A stretch of 64,000 nt of DNA from Rahnella bonaserana (GTDB lineage Bacteria > Pseudomonadota > Gammaproteobacteria > Enterobacterales > Enterobacteriaceae). The stretch's first letter is position 1; every line of letters starts with the position of its first letter. Shown piece by piece: positions 58,995-64,000 of the stretch. The stretch covers positions 124,001 through 188,000 of the forward strand of contig NZ_JAFMOW010000059.1 of NCBI RefSeq assembly GCF_019049675.1, written 5' to 3'. The notes under the pieces are model-generated. The model ran no database searches and was not told the origin of the DNA. It saw only the letters and a program-made list of their open reading frames with translations. Made by a program: the position numbers and the translations under genes.

Positions 58995-59893
58995 CAGGAG
59001 AAACCTTCTTGCTGACAGCCTAACCAACCTTCCCGTCCAGGGAAACTGGCGCGAACCACTTTGCCTTTTGGCAATGTACTGAGATCTTGCGGCAGTAACT
59101 CGCCCAGCGCGCAAAACCGGATACCCAGTGCCGCAGCACGGGTCAGTAACTCGTCAAATTGCGTGGCCAGCGACATTCCTTCCACTTCAGCGTGGATGGT
59201 ATAAACCGGCACACCGGCGTCTTGGGCGATAGCCTCAAGAATAAAATCGTTGAAGTTATCCGCCGTAATTTCGCCGCCCGCCACTTCATCGTAAGTCGGT
59301 AGCGTCACCGGAATTTGCACGGTTCCCAGAGTTCCATTTTTCAGTACCGGCAGGAAAGGACGGGTGCCGCGGCAATCACTGTTGTAAAAGAAATGAAAAC
59401 GTTCTTTCACTTCTATGACGCGTTCATCAGCACGCCAGCCCGCCACCGCCGAACATTCGACGTCATGACCCAGGCTTTTTTCCAGTGCATCCAGCCCCAG
59501 CCGGATCTGTTCTTCCAGCTGTTTATCTGACCATTTACCAACTTTTGCCTGCCAGCCCTGATGATCCCAGGCGTGCAATCCGACTTCGTGGCCCCGCTTC
59601 GCGGTTTCTTTCATCAGATAACCGAGATCACGGGCGATGGGTTTACCCGGCCAGGCGGTACCCGCCAGCAAGATATCCCAGCCGTAAAGAGAAGCAGCGT
59701 TAGAGCGCAGCATTTTCCACAGAAAGCGCGGTTTAAGCAGGCGCCACAAGTGGCGCCCCATGTTATCCGGGCCAACGCTGAAGAAGAAACTGGCGGTAAT
59801 TTTATGTTTTGCAAGGGTTTGCAGAAGCTGAGGGACACCCTCCCGGGTGCCGCTCCAGGTATCCACATCGATGCGCAGACCCACTTTCTTCAT
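58994..59893 (-). CDS. arnD: 4-deoxy-4-formamido-L-arabinose-phosphoundecaprenol deformylase ArnD
   Basis: NodB-type polysaccharide deacetylase (299 residues from ATG 59893) that removes the formyl group from undecaprenyl-phosphate-Ara4FN. Motifs: [36 protein letters not shown] and [12 protein letters not shown]. An in-frame GTG at 59902 would add three residues; homologs start near ATG 59893. arnA ends 13 bp upstream. Confidence 0.93.
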   Translation of the reverse strand: MKKVGLRIDVDTWSGTREGVPQLLQTLAKHKITASFFFSVGPDNMGRHLWRLLKPRFLWKMLRSNAASLYGWDILLAGTAWPGKPIARDLGYLMKETAKRGHEVGLHAWDHQGWQAKVGKWSDKQLEEQIRLGLDALEKSLGHDVECSAVAGWRADERVIEVKERFHFFYNSDCRGTRPFLPVLKNGTLGTVQIPVTLPTYDEVAGGEITADNFNDFILEAIAQDAGVPVYTIHAEVEGMSLATQFDELLTRAAALGIRFCALGELLPQDLSTLPKGKVVRASFPGREGWLGCQQEGFS

Positions 59894-59906
59894 GTCTGGC
59901 ACCGTA

Positions 59907-61889
59907 TCAGGCTTTGTCAGCGTCAGTGTTTACAGAACGCAGGAAGAAATCCAGCGTGTCGGCGACGGTTTTATCCATGCCAATTTCAGGTTTCCAGTCC
60001 AGCAGACGGCGGGCATTTTTGATGCTCGGCGTACGATGCTCAACGTCCTGGTAGCCTTTACCGTAGTAAGTGCTGCTTTCGACCAGATTGAAACCGGCAA
60101 ACGGCGGGAACTGGGCGCGAAGCGGGTGAGCTTCAAAGCTTTTCAGTAGCATTTCTGCCAGCTGACGAATGCTTGCTTCGTTCGTCGGGTTACCGATGTT
60201 GATAATCTGACCGTCACACAGGTTGTCGCGGTTCTCGATGATGCGGAACAACGCTTCGATACCGTCGTTGATGTCGGTGAAGCAACGTTTCTGCTCGCCG
60301 CCATCGACCAGTTTGATCGGTGAACCTTCGACCAGATTCAGGATCAGCTGAGTGATCGCACGGGAGCTGCCGATACGCGCAGCATCCAGGTTATCCAGAC
60401 GTGGCCCCATCCAGTTAAACGGGCGGAACAGTGTGAATTTCAGGCCTTCTTTCGCGCCATATGCCCAGATAACACGGTCCAGCAGCTGTTTAGAAACAGA
60501 GTAGATCCAGCGCTGTTTGTTGATCGGGCCGACGATCAGACGGGAATGATCTTCATCGAATTCTTTGTCATCACACATACCGTAAACTTCAGACGTCGAC
60601 GGGAAGATGATACGTTTTTTGTATTTCACACAGTCGCGTACGATTTTCAGGTTTTCTTCGAAATCCAGTTCGAACACACGCAGCGGGTTACGGGTGTATT
60701 CAATTGGCGTAGCGATAGCCACCAACGGCAGAACGACATCACATTTTTTAATGTGATATTCGATCCACTCAGAATGGATGCTGATATCGCCTTCAACGAA
60801 GTGGAAATGCGGATTATCCATGAAGCGGCTGACCGCATCAGAGCTGATATCCAGACCATAAATTTCATAACGGTCTTCACGCAGCAGGCGTTCGCTCAGG
60901 TGGTTACCGATGAAACCATTCACACCCAGAATCAGCACGCGGGTACGACGTTTCATGACGGCCGTTGGCAATGTCGCAACGCGCATATCCGGCATGATGC
61001 CCAGCTCAAGCGCCAGACGGGAACCCTGAACATACAGGCCGTTTTCACTCTGCCCTGCAAGGATCTCCAGTGCGCCTTCGCCACAGGCGATAGTCAGCGG
61101 ATCAGAAGAAAGCACGGTGCCCGGCTGTTTGTCATGCTGAGTATCCAGCGGACGAGCACGCCATACAGTCAGTTTACGCTGACCAAGATAAGAGAATGCG
61201 CCCGGGTAAGGTTCGGTCACAGCGCGGATCAGGTTGTTAATTTCAGTAGCAGATTTATGCCAGTGAATTTCGCCATCGGCAGCAGTACGACGACCGAAGT
61301 AACTTGCCTGAGATTCATCTTGCGGAGTCAGCGTGATCTTGCCGGCCTTCATTTCCGGCAGGACATCGGTCAGAAGCGCTTTAGCAGCATCGCGTACTTT
61401 AGCGTGTAATTTCAGCGCGGTGTCATCGGCGGCGATAGCCACTTTACGCTGACCCACGATATCACCCGCATCAGGGCGTTTAACCATTTTATGCAGCGTA
61501 ACGCCTGTTTCGGTTTCGCCATTGAGCAACGCCCAGTTAACCGGTGCGCGGCCACGGTAGCGTGGCAGCAATGAACCATGCAGATTGAAACCGCCGCGTG
61601 GCGCAAGAGATAAAATCTCTTCGCTCAGCATGTTGCGATAGTAGAAAGAGAAAATGACATCAGGCTGTAAAGCACGGATGCGGTCGACCCACAATGGATG
61701 GTTAACATCTTCCGGTGCATAAACCGGCAGATTCAGTTCAGCGCCCTGACGGGCAACAGATGAAAAGAACTTGTTTTCATTCGGGGCGTCGGTATGGGTA
61801 AAGACCGCCTGAACGTCATAACCTGCATCAACCAGAGCCTGTAAACCAACACAACCAATATCATGGTAAGCAAATACAATCGCTTTCAT
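59907..61889 (-). CDS. arnA: bifunctional UDP-glucuronate decarboxylase/UDP-Ara4N formyltransferase ArnA
   Basis: 660 residues as in E. coli. The N-terminal formyltransferase domain (1 to about 300) has [21 protein letters not shown]. The C-terminal SDR decarboxylase (about 318-660) has [19 protein letters not shown] for [13 protein letters not shown], and the YSVSK catalytic motif, then [13 protein letters not shown] 61889 overlaps the arnC stop; an in-frame GTG lies one codon upstream. Confidence 0.96.
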   Translation of the reverse strand: MKAIVFAYHDIGCVGLQALVDAGYDVQAVFTHTDAPNENKFFSSVARQGAELNLPVYAPEDVNHPLWVDRIRALQPDVIFSFYYRNMLSEEILSLAPRGGFNLHGSLLPRYRGRAPVNWALLNGETETGVTLHKMVKRPDAGDIVGQRKVAIAADDTALKLHAKVRDAAKALLTDVLPEMKAGKITLTPQDESQASYFGRRTAADGEIHWHKSATEINNLIRAVTEPYPGAFSYLGQRKLTVWRARPLDTQHDKQPGTVLSSDPLTIACGEGALEILAGQSENGLYVQGSRLALELGIMPDMRVATLPTAVMKRRTRVLILGVNGFIGNHLSERLLREDRYEIYGLDISSDAVSRFMDNPHFHFVEGDISIHSEWIEYHIKKCDVVLPLVAIATPIEYTRNPLRVFELDFEENLKIVRDCVKYKKRIIFPSTSEVYGMCDDKEFDEDHSRLIVGPINKQRWIYSVSKQLLDRVIWAYGAKEGLKFTLFRPFNWMGPRLDNLDAARIGSSRAITQLILNLVEGSPIKLVDGGEQKRCFTDINDGIEALFRIIENRDNLCDGQIINIGNPTNEASIRQLAEMLLKSFEAHPLRAQFPPFAGFNLVESSTYYGKGYQDVEHRTPSIKNARRLLDWKPEIGMDKTVADTLDFFLRSVNTDADKA

Positions 61890-62869
61890 CACTCTTCTTC
61901 CTGACTGTTATCTTCGGAACGAACGCCGACGACTTTTTGAACGAAATAACGGGGACGCGCACGGACATCATTGTAGATACGCCCGATGTATTCACCGAGT
62001 AACCCCATGCCCACAAACTGCGCACCGATAAACATGAATAACAATGCAAATAACGTGAAAACGCCATCCGCTGCCCAGGCGGGACCGTTAATGAGGCGCA
62101 TTAAAATAAGAAACACCGCCAGCACAAAACCGAAAATGGCGATTGCGCTGCCAACGACGCTCAGCATTCTCAGCGGCGTCGTCGTCAGACAGGTGATCAG
62201 GTCATACATCAGGTTGATGAGTTTCATCAGGCTGTATTTGGAATCACCGAATTCTCGCTCAGAGTGCTGAACAGGGATTTCAATCGTTTTGCGCGCGAAG
62301 GTGTTTGCCAGAATCGGGATAAAGGTGCTGCGCTCATGGCAATGCAGCATGGCTTCAATAATGTGGCGGCGATAGGCACGCAACATGCAACCGTAATCGC
62401 CCATCGATTTGCCGGTAGCACGCTGGATCATCATGTTGATCATTTTCGAGGCCGATTTACGGAACCAGGAATCGCGGCGGTTTGCGCGCACGGTACCGAC
62501 AACGTCATAGCCCTCATCGGCTGTGTCGACCAGGCGCGGGATCTCTTCCGGTGGATTTTGCAGGTCAGCATCAAGCGTAATGACCAGATCACCGGTCACA
62601 TGGCTAAAACCAGCCATAATGGCGGAATGCTGACCGTAGTTTCGGTTGAGCAAAACGGCAATAACATGGCTGTCAGGTTGTTCTGCAGCGGCGGCGAGCA
62701 TATCGCCGGAACTGTCAGAACTGCCATCATCCACGAGAATGATTTCGTACTGTTGGGTTAATTGCTTACAGGCTGCCTGCGTACGAGATAACAATGCGGG
62801 TAAGCTTTCTTCTTCGTTGTAGACCGGGATAACCACCGAGACTTTACGAATTGGTTCGTATTGCGCCAC
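61889..62869 (-). CDS. arnC: undecaprenyl-phosphate Ara4FN transferase ArnC
   Basis: GT2 glycosyltransferase of 326 residues moving Ara4FN to undecaprenyl phosphate. The GT-A domain has [18 protein letters not shown], DxD-type [17 protein letters not shown], and [12 protein letters not shown]; two C-terminal helices (about 235-300) anchor it. The start is GTG at 62869 and overlaps the arnB stop (TAGTG). An internal start is possible but homologs support this length. Confidence 0.94.
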   Translation of the reverse strand: MAQYEPIRKVSVVIPVYNEEESLPALLSRTQAACKQLTQQYEIILVDDGSSDSSGDMLAAAAEQPDSHVIAVLLNRNYGQHSAIMAGFSHVTGDLVITLDADLQNPPEEIPRLVDTADEGYDVVGTVRANRRDSWFRKSASKMINMMIQRATGKSMGDYGCMLRAYRRHIIEAMLHCHERSTFIPILANTFARKTIEIPVQHSEREFGDSKYSLMKLINLMYDLITCLTTTPLRMLSVVGSAIAIFGFVLAVFLILMRLINGPAWAADGVFTLFALLFMFIGAQFVGMGLLGEYIGRIYNDVRARPRYFVQKVVGVRSEDNSQEEE

Positions 62870-64000
62870 TACTGCGCCTCCAGAAGGGAAAAAAGAGCCG
62901 CGACAACACGGTCCACATCGCTGTCCTGCATATCAGGGAACAGCGGTAAGCTGCACAAACGTGCCGAATTCCATTCGCTGTTTGGCAGGCTCAGATGCGG
63001 ATAACGTTCGCGGTAATATTTTTGGGTATGAGCTGCGCGGAAATGCAAACCGGTTCCGATCCCCTGCTCTTTCAGGCGTTCCATCAGTGCATCACGGCTG
63101 ATTCCGCAACGCTCTTCATCCACACGGATCATGAATAAGTGCCATGCATGAAGGTGCGGGTAATCCGGCACATTCATTGGCAGATAAGGTGACCCCTGTA
63201 ATTTATCCAGATAACGCTGCGCCAGTTCGGTACGGCGCGCATTGATCTCATGCAGACGTTTAAGTTGAACGACTGCAATAGAAGCGTGAATATCGGACAA
63301 ATTGTATTTAAAACCAGGCTCGACAACTTCAGCCTGCGGTTTGCGACCGAGGACCTGACGGTCAAATGCATCAACGGCCAGACCGTGGAATTTCAACGCG
63401 CGGACTTTATTCGCCAGCTCGTCGTCGTCCGTGGCTATCAGGCCACCTTCAGCACAGGTCATATTTTTGATGGCGTGGAAGGAGAAAATTGCCGTTCCCT
63501 GTGCGCCAATCCAGCGGTCACGGTAACGGGTACCTGCCGCGTGCGCAGCATCTTCCACTACCGCAATACCGTGTTCGTTGGCGACAGCGTAAATCGGGTC
63601 CAGGTCTAAAGGCGCGCCCGCATAATGTACCGGGATAATTGCTTTGGTTTTCGGCGTGATGGCGGCAGCAATGGCTTCTGCACTGACCATCAGGGTGTCC
63701 GGGTCAACGTCAATCATGACCGGTTCTGCACCCAGCAACACAATCATATTGATGGTCGAAACCCAGGTTTGGGAAGGAGTGATCACTTCATCGCCGGGAC
63801 CGATGCCCAGCGCCATCAACGTGACATGCATTCCACCGGTTGCGGAACTCACTGCGATAGCATGTTTACAACCGAAAGCGGCAGAAAAATCCTGTTCCAG
63901 CTGGTTTGTTTGCGGCCCGGTGGTTATCCAGCCTGAACGCAAAACCTGTCCTACAGCCGCTATCTCTTCTTCGCCCATAGAAGGACGGGAGAAAGGCAAA
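62869..64000 (-). CDS. arnB: UDP-Ara4O aminotransferase ArnB, 5' end outside window
   Basis: PLP-dependent DegT/DnrJ/EryC1-type aminotransferase making UDP-Ara4N. 376 codons are visible; the first visible codon TTG reads as Leu of LPFSRPSMG, so the true start lies just beyond 64000. The PLP lysine is in [29 protein letters not shown] and [20 protein letters not shown] are conserved. First gene of arnBCADTEF. Confidence 0.94.
   Translation of the reverse strand, partial: LPFSRPSMGEEEIAAVGQVLRSGWITTGPQTNQLEQDFSAAFGCKHAIAVSSATGGMHVTLMALGIGPGDEVITPSQTWVSTINMIVLLGAEPVMIDVDPDTLMVSAEAIAAAITPKTKAIIPVHYAGAPLDLDPIYAVANEHGIAVVEDAAHAAGTRYRDRWIGAQGTAIFSFHAIKNMTCAEGGLIATDDDELANKVRALKFHGLAVDAFDRQVLGRKPQAEVVEPGFKYNLSDIHASIAVVQLKRLHEINARRTELAQRYLDKLQGSPYLPMNVPDYPHLHAWHLFMIRVDEERCGISRDALMERLKEQGIGTGLHFRAAHTQKYYRERYPHLSLPNSEWNSARLCSLPLFPDMQDSDVDRVVAALFSLLEAQ

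Overview
This window is a chromosomal stretch of an enteric gammaproteobacterium. Gene order follows the Escherichia coli segment that runs from gstA/pdxY through slyA, purR, cfa, pykF-lpp, suf, ydiJ-ydiK, ppsA-aroH and selO to nlpC, with an arn lipid A modification operon attached at the right. Protein sequences and the Yersinia-type hemin genes point to Yersiniaceae (Rahnella/Rouxiella/Ewingella/Serratia/Yersinia side). That placement is an inference from remembered sequences, not from a search.

Layout. Positions 1-5.8 kb hold a DapA-like 3' end, gstA, and the minus-strand cluster anmK, mliC, a palindromic repeat, pdxH, tyrS and pdxY. Positions 5.8-10.6 kb hold slyB with a PhoP-type promoter, slyA with a SlyA operator, and the ydhIJK efflux operon. 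Positions 10.6-18 kb hold ydhF, ydhL, nemA, gloA, rnt, grxD, mepH, the 29-codon gene ynhF, and purR. Positions 18-24.2 kb hold punR/punC, cfa, ribE and mdtK. Positions 24.4-28.3 kb hold two identical tRNA-Val(GAC) genes, pykF, lpp and ldtE. Positions 28.5-34.4 kb hold sufABCDSE on the minus strand. Positions 34.7-40.2 kb hold an unrecognised Cys/His-rich gene under a Fur box, menI, ydiJ and ydiK. Positions 40.4-45.6 kb hold the small RNA RprA, ppsA, ppsR and aroH. Positions 45.8-49.6 kb hold hmuSTUV under a perfect Fur palindrome. Positions 49.7-53.1 kb hold selO, an RflP/YdiV-like degenerate EAL gene and a GNAT gene. Positions 53.1-54.8 kb are a small AT-rich accessory island. Positions 54.9-64 kb hold lplA, nlpC and arnF-E-T-D-A-C-B, with arnB cut by the window edge.

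How the parts fit. Iron and Fe-S metabolism are clustered: suf, the Fur-box gene and hmuSTUV. Envelope stress is a second theme: slyB, lpp, ldtE, mepH, nlpC, mliC, arn and RprA, with PhoP and Rcs type sites visible. Carbon switching appears as pykF and ppsA, each with a Cra-like site, plus ppsR.

The least ordinary part is 53.1-54.8 kb. It holds a STM2901-like gene, a DUF1493-like gene and a type VI secretion hcp gene broken by an in-frame TGA. A degenerate copy of an internal lplA segment lies on the far side of the module from intact lplA. The second point of interest is the 134-residue Cys/His-rich protein beside suf, for which I recognise no family.
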